Of a DNA stretch of 64,000 nt, positions 24,792 through 34,026 are shown one piece after another. A program made the translations under genes and the position numbers. This DNA comes from Alteriqipengyuania abyssalis (GTDB lineage: Bacteria; Pseudomonadota; Alphaproteobacteria; Sphingomonadales; Sphingomonadaceae): contig NZ_JAHWXP010000002.1 in assembly GCF_019857185.1 (NCBI RefSeq), positions 744,001 through 808,000 of the forward strand, in the 5' to 3' direction. Position 1 is the first letter of the stretch; the number at the start of each line of letters is the position of its first letter. The notes below the pieces were generated by a model. It was not told where the DNA came from, made no database searches, and saw nothing but the letters and a program-made list of their open reading frames with translations.

Positions 24792-26543
24792 TCAGGCCGC
24801 CAGGCTGTAGGGCTGGATTTCGCCGGAGAGATACAGCCGCTTCGCCTTCGCGCGGCTGAGCTTGCCCGACGAGGTGCGCGGCAGGGTGCGGGGCGGCACC
24901 AGTTCGACCAGGCACTGCATCCCGGTGACCGACTGCACCTTCTCGCGAATCCGCTCGCGCAGCACGCGGCGTTCCTCGGGGTCGGAGACGCGGCAATGGA
25001 CCAGCACGGCGGGCGCTTCCTCGCCATCCTCACGCTCGACAGAGAAGGCCGCGATGTCGCCGTGGTTGAAGCCGGGGAGCTGTTCCACCGCCCACTCGAT
25101 ATCCTGCGGCCAGTGGTTCTTGCCGTTGATGATGATCATGTCCTTCGCCCGGCCGACGATGAACAGATAGCCGTCGGCCATGTACCCCATGTCGCCGGTA
25201 TCGAGCCATGATCCCTTGCCGTCATCGCTCGGAATCAGGCATTCCTCGGTCGCTTCCTGGTTGCGGAAGTAGGAATGCATGATGCTGGGGCCGCGGCACC
25301 AGACCTTGCCGATCTGGTGGTCGGACTTGACCTCGTCGCCCTCGCCACGGATTTCGACCTCCATGTCGGGCAGCGGCTTGCCGCAGTTGACGATCGCGCG
25401 ATAGCGCGCGGGCCGGTTGAGATTGCGGCGCGCGCCAGACAGGCGCTCTTCCTCGACCAGCTCGACCCGGATGCCTTCGCCCGGCGGCATCACGGTGACC
25501 GCCAGCGTCGCCTCTGCAAGGCCGTAGCTGGGCGTGAAGGCGGACGCCTTGAAGCCCGCTTCGGCAAAGGCGTTGACGAAGTTCTGCATCACGTCGGGTC
25601 GGATCATGTCCGCGCCGTTGCCCGCGGTGCGCCAGCGCGACAGGTCGAACCGGTCGGCCACGCTGCTCTGGCTGGAAATGCGCCGCGCGCAGATGTCGTA
25701 GCCGAAGGTCGGCGAGTAGGAGAGCGTGTTGCCCTGGTTGCGACTGATCAGGTCGAGCCAGGCGAGCGGACGGCGCGCAAAATGCTCGGTCTTGAGATAG
25801 TCGATCGAGACCTGGTTGGCGATCACGCTGAGGAAACAGCCGACCAGCCCCATGTCGTGATACCACGGCAGCCAGCTGACCACGCGGTCATTGGTGCCAA
25901 GGTCCATCGCGCTCGCATGGCCGTAGAGATTGTGCAGCAGCGCCTTGTGCGTCACCGCGACCCCGGTGGGGAAGCGGGTCGAGCCGGAGGAATATTGCAG
26001 ATAGCAGATGTCTTCCGGGTTGACCTGCGGCAGCTCGGCATCCGCTTTGTCGCGGGTTGCGAAGCTGTCCCAGTCGATCCCCTCGCAGCCCTGCCGGTCC
26101 GCCGCGGCCTTCGCCATCTCGTCGATTTCGGGCGGGTAGATCAGGATCTTGGGGTCAGAACTTTGCAGCTGGACCACCAGCTGGTCGATATAGCCGTCCT
26201 TGCCGCCGAAGCCGGTCGGCAGCGGCAGCGGCACGGGCCAGGCCCCGGCATAGATGCAGGCGCAGAACAGCGCGGCGAATTCGGGCGAGGTTTCCGCGAT
26301 CAGCGCGACGCGATCCCTCGGCTCGATCCCCGATGCGACCAGCCGTTGCGCCATCTCCAGCGCGTCGGTCCGCATTTCGCGGTAGGTATAGGCCCGCTCC
26401 AGCGTGCCGCGCATGTCGTGGAAATTGAGGCCCTTCTCGCTGCGCGCCGCGTAATCGATCGCCTCGCTGAAGGTGGCGAAATCGGCACGACGGCGCGGCA
26501 GAGCGCAATCATTGGGCGTGGGAGCCAGTGTTTCTTTGAGCAT
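24792..26543 (-). CDS. Fatty acyl-AMP ligase (FAAL, adenylate-forming enzyme)
   Basis: A 583-residue ANL-superfamily protein. Motifs: YLQYSSGSTRFPTGVAVTHK for phosphate binding, FTPSYGLAEATLAV, and WLDTGDMGYMADGYLFIVGRAKDMIIINGKN for ATP/ribose contact and hinge; the C-terminus has LPRTSSGKLSRAKAK with the catalytic Lys. The size and RAKDMIIINGKNHWPQDIEW wording fit FAALs, which make acyl-adenylates for loading onto carrier proteins rather than CoA. No polyketide synthase or carrier gene is adjacent. The ATG at 26543 is preferred over a GTG at 26558. Confidence 0.9.
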   Translation of the reverse strand: MLKETLAPTPNDCALPRRRADFATFSEAIDYAARSEKGLNFHDMRGTLERAYTYREMRTDALEMAQRLVASGIEPRDRVALIAETSPEFAALFCACIYAGAWPVPLPLPTGFGGKDGYIDQLVVQLQSSDPKILIYPPEIDEMAKAAADRQGCEGIDWDSFATRDKADAELPQVNPEDICYLQYSSGSTRFPTGVAVTHKALLHNLYGHASAMDLGTNDRVVSWLPWYHDMGLVGCFLSVIANQVSIDYLKTEHFARRPLAWLDLISRNQGNTLSYSPTFGYDICARRISSQSSVADRFDLSRWRTAGNGADMIRPDVMQNFVNAFAEAGFKASAFTPSYGLAEATLAVTVMPPGEGIRVELVEEERLSGARRNLNRPARYRAIVNCGKPLPDMEVEIRGEGDEVKSDHQIGKVWCRGPSIMHSYFRNQEATEECLIPSDDGKGSWLDTGDMGYMADGYLFIVGRAKDMIIINGKNHWPQDIEWAVEQLPGFNHGDIAAFSVEREDGEEAPAVLVHCRVSDPEERRVLRERIREKVQSVTGMQCLVELVPPRTLPRTSSGKLSRAKAKRLYLSGEIQPYSLAA

Positions 26544-26689
26544 AGGGGTTATCGTCACCCGTTATCCGAACCGTGAAGAGATCTGGCGCGAATGCGCGTG
26601 GTCTGGGGCGGTCGTGCCAGCATTAACTTTCATCAATCCCTTCATGAGGGCGGTTCCAATCCTCAAGGAGTGTGGCATCATTATGTCCC

Positions 26690-27250
26690 ATGGGCGAACC
26701 CCACCAGACTTCGCGACGCCAGCGAAAGCCTGTGCCGCCTCTGGACGGCACATCGCTGCGCGATCTCGCGCTTGGCTATGCAGGCCGCTACGCGACCACT
26801 GCGGCCCGACTCAAGCATTATCTGCAACGCAAGTTGCGCCAGCGGGGATGGGCGGGGGATGATGAACCCGATCTTGACGAACTGGTCGAGCGGCTGGTCG
26901 AGCTCGGTTACGTCAACGACGAGGTTTTTGCAGAAGTGCGCACGCGCGACCTGCTGCGGCGCGGCTATGGCGCGCGGCGGGTCAGCCAGGCGCTGCACCA
27001 TGCCGGCGTAGATACCGAGTCGCTGGAAGGCGTGGAGCCGAGCGAGGCGGAGGGCCGTGCGGCCGCGCTGGCCTTCGCTCGCAGACGGCGGCTGGGCCCG
27101 TTCGGGGAACGCTCCGGCGATCCCAAGCGCCGCGAGAAGCAGCTTGCCGCGCTGTTGCGCGCGGGCCATGATTTCGACACTGCGCGGGCGCTGATCGACG
27201 CCGCGAGCGAGCAAGAGGCAGAGGAATGGGCATCGGACGCTGGATACTGA
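26690..27250 (+). CDS. recX: RecX-family regulator of RecA
   Basis: A 186-residue basic helical protein of the RecX family, made of tandem three-helix repeats: LALGYAGRYATTAARLKHYL, then VERLVELGYVNDEVFAEVRTRDLLRRGYGARRVSQAL, and a last repeat near KQLAALLRAGHDFDTARALI. RecX binds RecA filaments and modulates recombination and the SOS response. recA is not in the window. The start is uncertain: ATG 26690 lacks a close ribosome site; GGAG lies about 20 bases upstream. It overlaps the next gene by 25 bases. Confidence 0.88.
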   Translation: MGEPHQTSRRQRKPVPPLDGTSLRDLALGYAGRYATTAARLKHYLQRKLRQRGWAGDDEPDLDELVERLVELGYVNDEVFAEVRTRDLLRRGYGARRVSQALHHAGVDTESLEGVEPSEAEGRAAALAFARRRRLGPFGERSGDPKRREKQLAALLRAGHDFDTARALIDAASEQEAEEWASDAGY

Positions 27251-27723
27251 GCGGGGCGGCGATGCTGCTGATGGCAGCGTGTTCGCCGCAGACCGCCACC
27301 GATTCGCAGGCGACCGGCGCGAGCGCGGCGGCGGAGCAGACAGTCCATCCCGAGTCGGGGCTGGAAATCGTTCCGGTCACCATCTCGACCGACAAGGGCG
27401 AGCATCGCTTCGCCGCCGAAGTCGCAGCCACGCAGGAGGAGCAGGCGCGCGGGCTGATGTTCCGCACGCAGCTGGGGCCAGACGAGGCGATGATTTTCCC
27501 GCGCCAGGGCGATGTCGCCAGCTTCTGGATGAAGAACACCCCGCTCCCGCTCGACATCATTTTCATCGGGCAGGACCGCAAGATCATCAATATCGCCGCC
27601 GAGACCACGCCCTATTCGCTCAACAGCGTCAGCGCGCTGGGGCCGACCTCCGCCGTGCTCGAGATTCCCGGCGGACGCGCGGCGGAGCTGGGGATCGGGC
27701 CGGGCGACGCGGTCGAGTGGTAG
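27226..27723 (+). CDS. DUF192 lipoprotein
   Basis: A 165-residue protein. The N-terminus MGIGRWILSGAAMLLMAAC is a lipoprotein signal with Cys19 as the lipid site. The body is a DUF192 domain: QARGLMFRTQLGPDEAMIF, then FWMKNTPLPLDIIFI and the ending LEIPGGRAAELGIGPGDAVEW. The fold is known but the function is not. The first 25 bases overlap recX, so translation is probably coupled. Confidence 0.88.
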   Translation: MGIGRWILSGAAMLLMAACSPQTATDSQATGASAAAEQTVHPESGLEIVPVTISTDKGEHRFAAEVAATQEEQARGLMFRTQLGPDEAMIFPRQGDVASFWMKNTPLPLDIIFIGQDRKIINIAAETTPYSLNSVSALGPTSAVLEIPGGRAAELGIGPGDAVEW

Positions 27724-27766
27724 GGGCGAGTAGTCGGCCCGACTTCAGACCACGTGTGAAAGCGGC

Positions 27767-27795
27767 TTGGCCCGGCACCGGGCTTGCGCTAGTCC
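27767..27795 (+). promoter_or_regulatory. Candidate promoter for the NDUFA12 gene
   Basis: TTGGCC, 17 bases, TAGTCC. The start would be near 27802, four bases before the ATG, again a nearly leaderless message. Confidence 0.4.
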
Positions 27796-27805
27796 GCCAA
27801 CCGCA

Positions 27806-28228
27806 ATGAACATCCTCGGCAAGATCTTCACCTGGTGGGATGGCGCGACCATCGGCACCGCGCTGTTTACCTCGCGCAATGGCGAGCACGTCGGCACCGA
27901 CGCGTTCGGCAACAAGTATTATCGCGCCAAGGCGAAGCGCAAGCATACGCCCACCGCAGGCTCCTACACCGGTACCGAGCGGCGCTGGGTGATCTACGAC
28001 GGCGCCAATGATGCCAGCCGCGTGCCTTCCGAATGGCACGGTTGGCTCCACGGTGCGGGCGAGGATGTGCCCGAGAGCCATCTGCCCCCGCCGCGCATCT
28101 GGGAAGCGGATTATTCGCCCAACGCCACCGGATCGGCGCAGGCCTACCTGCCCAGCGGCGCGCTGGAACGCGGCGGTCGGCGCGCGCGTGCGACCGGCGA
28201 TTACGAGGCGTGGACTCCGGGCGAGTAA
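27806..28228 (+). CDS. NDUFA12/B17.2-type complex I accessory subunit
   Basis: A 140-residue protein with the family pattern IFTWWDGATIGTALFT, then GTDAFGNKYYRAK, RRWVIYDGANDASRVPSEWHGWLH and a Pro-rich tail. This supernumerary subunit of NADH:ubiquinone oxidoreductase is shared by mitochondria and Alphaproteobacteria; it lies on the peripheral arm and helps assembly and stability. The nuo operon itself is not in the window. Its stop shares a base with the next start (TAATG). Confidence 0.93.
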   Translation: MNILGKIFTWWDGATIGTALFTSRNGEHVGTDAFGNKYYRAKAKRKHTPTAGSYTGTERRWVIYDGANDASRVPSEWHGWLHGAGEDVPESHLPPPRIWEADYSPNATGSAQAYLPSGALERGGRRARATGDYEAWTPGE

Positions 28229-28749
28229 TGACCATGCGCAGGCCTGTTTCCCTGCTGCTGGCTACACTGCCGCTGTCCGTGTTGACCCTGGCGGCGTGCA
28301 ACTCCGAAACGCCCGATCCCACCCCGATCGAGACCGAGGTTCCCGAAGAGCTGGCCAAGGGCGGCACCGCGACCAGCCGGCCTGATGGCGAGGATATCGG
28401 CACCCCGATGGCCGAGCGGGTGGCGACGATCGGCCTGCTCAACAAGCGCAACAATGTCAGCCGCGACTTCGAGATGAAGCCGGGCGAGGCGACTCGGGTG
28501 GGCGATGTGGTGATTCGCCTGCGCGCCTGTGAGAAGACCGCCCCGTGGGAGCTGCCGCAGGACGAAGGCGCCTTCGTGCAGGTCTTCGTGCGCGAGCGGC
28601 GCGGCGCGGAGACGGAGCGGAGCTGGAACAAGGTGTTCTCGGGCTGGCTGTTCCGCAATTCGCCCAGCCTCAACGTGGTCGAACACCCGATCTATGATGT
28701 CTGGGTCAAGAGCTGCGCGATGAGCTTCCCGGGCGAAGAGGAAGACTGA
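28228..28749 (+). CDS. DUF2155 lipoprotein
   Basis: A 173-residue protein with a lipoprotein signal ending LTLAAC (Cys20). The mature domain contains LNKRNNVSRDFEMKPGEATRVGDVVIRLRACEKTAPWE and closes with NVVEHPIYDVWVKSC, the DUF2155 pattern; two Cys residues may form a disulfide. The function is unknown, but the family is regularly coupled to the NDUFA12 gene in Alphaproteobacteria, as here (TAATG). Its 3' end overlaps the convergent aat gene by 58 bases. Confidence 0.9.
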   Translation: MTMRRPVSLLLATLPLSVLTLAACNSETPDPTPIETEVPEELAKGGTATSRPDGEDIGTPMAERVATIGLLNKRNNVSRDFEMKPGEATRVGDVVIRLRACEKTAPWELPQDEGAFVQVFVRERRGAETERSWNKVFSGWLFRNSPSLNVVEHPIYDVWVKSCAMSFPGEEED

Positions 28750-29384
28750 GCCGCCTCTGCCTGCACTTCGGCGAGCGCCTCCGGCAAGCTCAGCCGTTGC
28801 GGCCCGCGTGCGGCGTGAAGCCGTTCCAGATATTCGGACTGCGGGATCGGAATCGCGCCGAGCGAGGCGAGATGGCCGGTCATGAACTGGCAGTCGAACA
28901 GCTCGCATCCGGCGCGCTCCAGCAGCGCCAGCAGCCAGCCGAGCGCGACCTTGGACGCGTTGGTGCGGCGGCTGAACATGCTTTCTCCGCAGAACACCCG
29001 GTCGAACGCGACTCCGTAAACCCCGCCGACCAGCTCGCCATTCTGATGGCACTCGATCGAGTGCGCATGGCCGACCTCGTGCAGCCGCTGGTAACTCGCC
29101 GCGATCCGTCCGCTGATCCAGGTGTCCTCCGCATCAGCGCGCGGGGCTGCGCATTCGACGATCGTGCCGGCGAAATCCGAATCGACCGTGACGGTGAAGA
29201 CATCGCGCCGGATCGTGCGGGCGAGCGAGCGCGAACAGTGAAAGCCGCCGATCGGAATGATCGCCCGCTCGCGCGGTTCGACCCAGAAGATATCCTGATC
29301 GCGGCGGCTTTCCGCCATCGGGAACAGGCCCTGGGCGTAGGCGGAGAGCAGGACCGGAGGGGGGACGATCGGCAGCATGGTCAC
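28692..29384 (-). CDS. aat: Leucyl/phenylalanyl-tRNA-protein transferase Aat
   Basis: A 230-residue protein. Landmarks: AYAQGLFPMAESRRDQDIFWVEPRERAIIP near the N-terminus, then GHAHSIECHQNGELVGGVYG and FCGESMFSRRTNASKVAL, all conserved in Aat. The enzyme adds Leu or Phe to proteins with N-terminal Arg or Lys, marking them for ClpAP degradation. The start is GTG 29384 or ATG 29378. The last 58 bases run through the DUF2155 gene on the other strand, giving a C-terminal tail with QSSSSPGK that looks family-unspecific. Confidence 0.95.
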   Translation of the reverse strand: MTMLPIVPPPVLLSAYAQGLFPMAESRRDQDIFWVEPRERAIIPIGGFHCSRSLARTIRRDVFTVTVDSDFAGTIVECAAPRADAEDTWISGRIAASYQRLHEVGHAHSIECHQNGELVGGVYGVAFDRVFCGESMFSRRTNASKVALGWLLALLERAGCELFDCQFMTGHLASLGAIPIPQSEYLERLHAARGPQRLSLPEALAEVQAEAAQSSSSPGKLIAQLLTQTS

Positions 29385-29389
29385 CTGTT

Positions 29390-29418
29390 ATTCTAGCACA
29401 GGCCATCGCATGCCATAA
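29390..29418 (-). promoter_or_regulatory. Promoter for aat
   Basis: Minus strand TTATGG, 17 bases, TAGAAT. The start would be around 29383, at the GTG start codon, suggesting a leaderless or very short leader message. Confidence 0.5.
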
Positions 29419-29453
29419 GATGCGCGAGATAATACACTGGACGCGCAAGGTGC

Positions 29454-29482
29454 TTGCCAATCCGCCGCCTGCGCCCTAGAGC
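29454..29482 (+). promoter_or_regulatory. Promoter for tRNA-Trp
   Basis: TTGCCA, 17 bases, TAGAGC. The expected start near 29489 is eight bases before the tRNA, a normal distance for a stable RNA gene. Confidence 0.6.
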
Positions 29483-29496
29483 GCGCATCCGCCTGC

Positions 29497-29572
29497 AGGG
29501 GTGTAGCTCAGTTGGTAGAGCATCGGTCTCCAAAACCGAGGGTCATGGGTTCGAGTCCCTTCGCCCCTGCCA
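29497..29572 (+). tRNA. tRNA-Trp (anticodon CCA)
   Basis: A 76-base cloverleaf. The acceptor stem is AGGGGTG / CGCCCCT, the D arm has TAGCTCAGTTGGTAGAG, and the anticodon stem TCGGT / ACCGA holds the loop CTCCAAA with anticodon CCA at 29530-29532. The T arm has GGGTTCGAGTCCC, and the 3' CCA is encoded. In many bacteria tRNA-Trp immediately precedes secE; here 2.7 kb with the gloA and alanine-symporter genes lie between. Confidence 0.98.
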
Positions 29573-29611
29573 TTCCCTTCTCTACCGTCAGCCAACCGGG
29601 GAATCGCGACG

Positions 29612-30052
29612 ATGGAATACCTCCACACGATGATCCGGGTGAGCGACCTCGACGAATCGCTCGATTTCTTCTGTGGCAAGCTCGGCCTCGTCGAGGTTGC
29701 GCGTACGGAAGTTGAGGCGGGACGTTTCACGCTGGTGTTCCTGGCCGCTCCCGGCGACGAGGAACGCGCGCGTGAGCACAAGGCGCCGACGGTCGAGCTG
29801 ACCTATAACTGGGACCCGGAAGAATACAGCGGAGGCCGCAATTTCGGCCATCTCGCCTACCGGGTGGACGATATCTACGCGACCTGCGAGCGGTTGCGCT
29901 CCGCCGGGGTGACGATCAACCGCCCCCCGCGCGACGGGCACATGGCCTTCATCCGGTCGCCCGACGGGATTTCGATCGAGCTGCTCCAGAAGGGCGAATC
30001 GCTGCCCCCGCAAGAGCCGTGGGCGTCGATGGAAAACACCGGGACTTGGTAG
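29612..30052 (+). CDS. gloA: Lactoylglutathione lyase (glyoxalase I)
   Basis: A 146-residue VOC-superfamily enzyme converting the methylglyoxal-glutathione hemithioacetal to S-lactoylglutathione. The four metal ligands are in place: His5 (LHTMIRV), Glu62 (VELTYNW), His80 (NFGHLAY) and Glu123 (SIELL). The absence of the longer insert of the Zn-type enzymes suggests the Ni/Co class. It starts 40 bases after tRNA-Trp and may be cotranscribed with it. Confidence 0.93.
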   Translation: MEYLHTMIRVSDLDESLDFFCGKLGLVEVARTEVEAGRFTLVFLAAPGDEERAREHKAPTVELTYNWDPEEYSGGRNFGHLAYRVDDIYATCERLRSAGVTINRPPRDGHMAFIRSPDGISIELLQKGESLPPQEPWASMENTGTW

Positions 30053-30259
30053 TCACCTGGTAGCCTCATCGGGCATTGCGCCCCGATTGCCACACATTCG
30101 GAAAATCGCCGCCGCCCGGGAACCCCGCGGAATCGCTCGCCTTGCGCGCGGTTCGCGATGACTCCCTTTTGTTCCCACAGGATTCTCGGGAACGGGACTC
30201 ACGAGGCGTGCATTTTTCGCGGCATGATGCACTTCGGTGCCCCAATCAGGAGTTGACCA
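30053..30259. other. Intergenic region with two weak hairpins
   Basis: Between gloA and the 49-residue gene. ATCGGG / CCCGAT (30068-30087) and GTTCCC / GGGAAC (30171-30193) can form short hairpins; neither is followed by a T run. No convincing promoter or open frame was found. Confidence 0.4.
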
Positions 30260-30409
30260 ATGTCGAGCATGCCTTTTCGTAGCAGCCGTCCGGACAGCTG
30301 GACCACCCCTCAGCCGCACACCGACGCAACGATGCGGATGATGAAGTACGGCAAGATCCAGCCGATGCACCAGCCGACCTTCTGGGAACGGCTTTTCGGC
30401 GCGGTCTGA
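30260..30409 (+). CDS. 49-residue basic protein, unknown function
   Basis: A complete small gene: AGGAG seven bases before the ATG, 49 codons and a strong terminator just downstream. The product starts MSSMPFRSSRPDSW; its C-terminal half, MMKYGKIQPMHQPTFWERLF, is amphipathic with aromatic residues and looks the more constrained part. I do not recognise a family. The isolated transcription unit, with its own ribosome site and terminator, supports a real gene rather than chance. Confidence 0.7.
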   Translation: MSSMPFRSSRPDSWTTPQPHTDATMRMMKYGKIQPMHQPTFWERLFGAV

Positions 30410-30429
30410 CAACCGCGAAAACCCAAATG

Positions 30430-30468
30430 AAAAGGGCCGGGGCGCTTGGGTGCGCTCCGGCCCTTTTC
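30430..30468. terminator. Strong bidirectional terminator
   Basis: A stem of about 16 bp from AAAAGGGCCGGGGCGC to its complement, closed by loop TTGGGT and flanked by A and T runs on both sides. It can terminate the 49-residue gene rightward and the alanine symporter gene leftward. Confidence 0.92.
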
Positions 30469-30488
30469 CTTGTGGGTGAGATTGCCTG

Positions 30489-32012
<1,524 letters not shown>

Positions 32013-32096
32013 ATTCGAATTTCCCCCTGAAGCGTCCCTTGAAGCGCGCGAGGCTATAACCGCGTGCCGGGCAGCGCAACGCATTTTCCCCGGTGC

Positions 32097-32125
32097 TTGC
32101 GTTTGCGCGCAAGCGGGCCTAGATG
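32097..32125 (+). promoter_or_regulatory. Promoter for secE-nusG
   Basis: TTGCGT, 17 bases, TAGATG, about 120 bases before secE. It resembles the tRNA-Trp promoter (TTGCCA, 17 bases, TAGAGC). Confidence 0.5.
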
Positions 32126-32252
32126 CGACCGGGTCTCTCGACATCGAAGCTCAAGACCCGCCCGCCCGATCACGAGATTGGGAAGGCGATCCCGGCTTCC
32201 CGAAAGAGAGACGCGAACAGGTTCTGATTCTAGACAGGTGAGAGCGGCGACG

Positions 32253-32462
32253 ATGGCCGAAGGCAGCAAGCGGAAAACCTCGATCGGCGAATTCGCGCGC
32301 CAGGTGCGTGCGGAAACGAGCAAGGTCGTCTGGCCCACCCGTCAGGAAACGATCCAGACCGCGATCTTCGTCAGCATTCTGGTGCTGATCCTCTCGGTCT
32401 TCTTCCTCGGTATCGACACGCTCTTCGGCGCGGTCGTCCGCTTCCTTCTCACGCTCGCCTGA
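32253..32462 (+). CDS. secE: Preprotein translocase subunit SecE
   Basis: A 69-residue protein with a cytoplasmic amphipathic part (GEFARQVRAETSKVVWPTRQET) and one membrane helix (IFVSILVLILSVFFLGI). The VVWPTRQET motif is diagnostic. SecE clamps SecY in the translocon. It is followed by nusG after 16 bases, the universal pair. Confidence 0.96.
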   Translation: MAEGSKRKTSIGEFARQVRAETSKVVWPTRQETIQTAIFVSILVLILSVFFLGIDTLFGAVVRFLLTLA

Positions 32463-32478
32463 GGCCCGCAGACAATCA

Positions 32479-33015
32479 ATGGCACGCTGGTACATCATTC
32501 ACGCCTATTCCGGTTTCGAGAACAAGGTTCGCGACGCGATCATCTCCGAGGCTGAGCGCCTTGGCCTTTCCGAAGGGGTCGAAGAGGTCGAAGTGCCGAC
32601 CGAAACGGTGACCGAGCTCAAGCGCGGCAAGAAGGTGCAGGTCGAACGCAAGTTCATGCCCGGCTACGTGCTGGCCAAGCTGAACATGACCGACGATATC
32701 TATCACCTGGTCAAGAACACGCCCAAGGTCACCGGCTTCCTCGGCGCGGGCAACAAGCCGCAGGCGATTTCCGAGAAAGAGGCCGCGCGCTATTTCGGCG
32801 GGGTGGAAGAGGCCAAGGCCGCACCCAGGCAGCAGGTTTCGATCGATTACGAGATCGGCGATCAGGTCAAGGTGCTCGACGGGCCCTTCGCCAGCTTCAA
32901 CGGCGTGGTCGAGGAACTCGATTTCGACAAGTCGAAGGTCAAGGTCTCGGTCTCGATCTTCGGCCGTGCGACCCCGGTCGAACTCGACTTCGAACAGGTC
33001 GAACTGGTCAAGTAA
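32479..33015 (+). CDS. nusG: Transcription antitermination factor NusG
   Basis: A 178-residue protein with an N-terminal NGN domain (WYIIHAYSGFENKVRD and KFMPGYVLAKLNMTDD) and a C-terminal KOW domain (about 125-178: IGDQVKVLDGPFASFNGVVEELD). NusG binds RNA polymerase beside Rho or ribosomal protein S10 and links transcription to translation. secE-nusG is normally followed by rplKA; here two unrelated genes and about 490 non-coding bases intervene. Confidence 0.97.
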   Translation: MARWYIIHAYSGFENKVRDAIISEAERLGLSEGVEEVEVPTETVTELKRGKKVQVERKFMPGYVLAKLNMTDDIYHLVKNTPKVTGFLGAGNKPQAISEKEAARYFGGVEEAKAAPRQQVSIDYEIGDQVKVLDGPFASFNGVVEELDFDKSKVKVSVSIFGRATPVELDFEQVELVK

Positions 33016-33022
33016 GCCGCTG

Positions 33023-33052
33023 CCGGGCGCGTTGCATGAAAACGCGGCCCGG
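33023..33052 (+). promoter_or_regulatory. Hairpin presenting the start codon of the gene after nusG
   Basis: CCGGGCGCGTT pairs with AACGCGGCCCGG with one bulged G. The seven-base loop GCATGAA contains the ATG (33036-33038) of the next gene. It could regulate initiation or act as a weak nusG terminator; there is no T run. Confidence 0.5.
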
Positions 33053-33251
33053 AATCTGCAATCGCAAGAAACGCTTTGCCAGCCGTGAGGCTGCCGAACG
33101 GGTGGCGCAGGCCGCACCCTTCACGCTGCGTGCCTATCGCTGCGAGCTGTGCCGCCAGTTCCATCTGACCAGCCGGACCAAGGGGATGCAGATCCCGCGC
33201 CACGAGCTGGGGCGTCCCGAACTGCCGGGCCCCGAACTCCGTCGTTCCTGA
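33036..33251 (+). CDS. Small Cys-containing protein, zinc-ribbon-like
   Basis: A 71-residue basic protein. The centre reads YRCELCRQFHLTSR, with a CxxC pair and a nearby His; a further Cys at position 8 could complete a metal site. Similar short proteins with CxxCxxxH..S are common and unassigned. No ribosome site precedes the ATG, which sits in the loop of a GC-rich hairpin 20 bases after the nusG stop. Function unknown. Confidence 0.6.
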   Translation: MKTRPGICNRKKRFASREAAERVAQAAPFTLRAYRCELCRQFHLTSRTKGMQIPRHELGRPELPGPELRRS

Positions 33252-33261
33252 AGCTGCCCGG

Positions 33262-34026
33262 CTAGCTCAGCCAGCCCAGGCTCTCGCTATAGGCAAGGCT
33301 GAGCATCAGCGTATCGACTGCCGCGTGGGCGAGGATGCAGGCCCACAGATTGCCGCGATTGGCAATCCGCAGCCAGGCGAGGAACAGCCCGACCGTCGCG
33401 GTCACCAGCACTCCGCCAAGCCCCTGATAGAGATGCGCCAGCCCGAAGATGGTGGCCTGGATGATCGCGGCGGGCCACTTCGCGCCGCGCATTCCGCGCA
33501 GCCGCATCAGCCGGTCCATCAGGAACCCGCGATAGAGCAGTTCTTCGCCGAAGCCTGCGGCAAACCACGCGACCAGCACGATCCACAGCGCAAAGCTGAC
33601 CGGTCCGGCGGTTGCCAGATCGGTGATCATCGAAATATCGACCTTGGGCAGGTCCAGCGCATCGATCGCCATCCCGCCCAGTCCGAACAGCGCGACGATG
33701 CCTCCCAGGCCCAGCGCCGCCAGCCCCAGCGTGCGCCGCGGATTGACCGGCGGGCGGATGCTCCACGCATGACGCAGGCAACCGTCGGATGCCAGCCAGG
33801 CGCGCGCCACGATTAGCGCGGCGGCCATGCTGAGCACTGCGCTGGACAGCAGCATGGGATTGGTCATCACGAAATTCTGCGCGTCCCCGCCGCTCGCCAG
33901 CAGAAAGCCGAAGGGCACTGCGACCGAGACACCAAGGTAAACCCCGGCGACGGTGGCAAGCTGAAGCACGAACCGCAGCCAGCTGAGGCGGCGAAGGCGG
34001 TTTCGGGCGAGGGAGCGCTGCTTCAT
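33262..34026 (-). CDS. CPBP-family intramembrane protease
   Basis: A 254-residue membrane protein with about six to seven helices. Motif 1, EELLYRGFLMDRL (Glu-Glu and Arg), and motif 2, the His in GLAHLYQG, mark a CAAX-prenyl-protease/bacteriocin-processing (Abi) family member; a third motif lies near HAAVDTLML. Bacterial substrates are mostly unknown. It converges on the gene after nusG. Confidence 0.9.
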   Translation of the reverse strand: MKQRSLARNRLRRLSWLRFVLQLATVAGVYLGVSVAVPFGFLLASGGDAQNFVMTNPMLLSSAVLSMAAALIVARAWLASDGCLRHAWSIRPPVNPRRTLGLAALGLGGIVALFGLGGMAIDALDLPKVDISMITDLATAGPVSFALWIVLVAWFAAGFGEELLYRGFLMDRLMRLRGMRGAKWPAAIIQATIFGLAHLYQGLGGVLVTATVGLFLAWLRIANRGNLWACILAHAAVDTLMLSLAYSESLGWLS

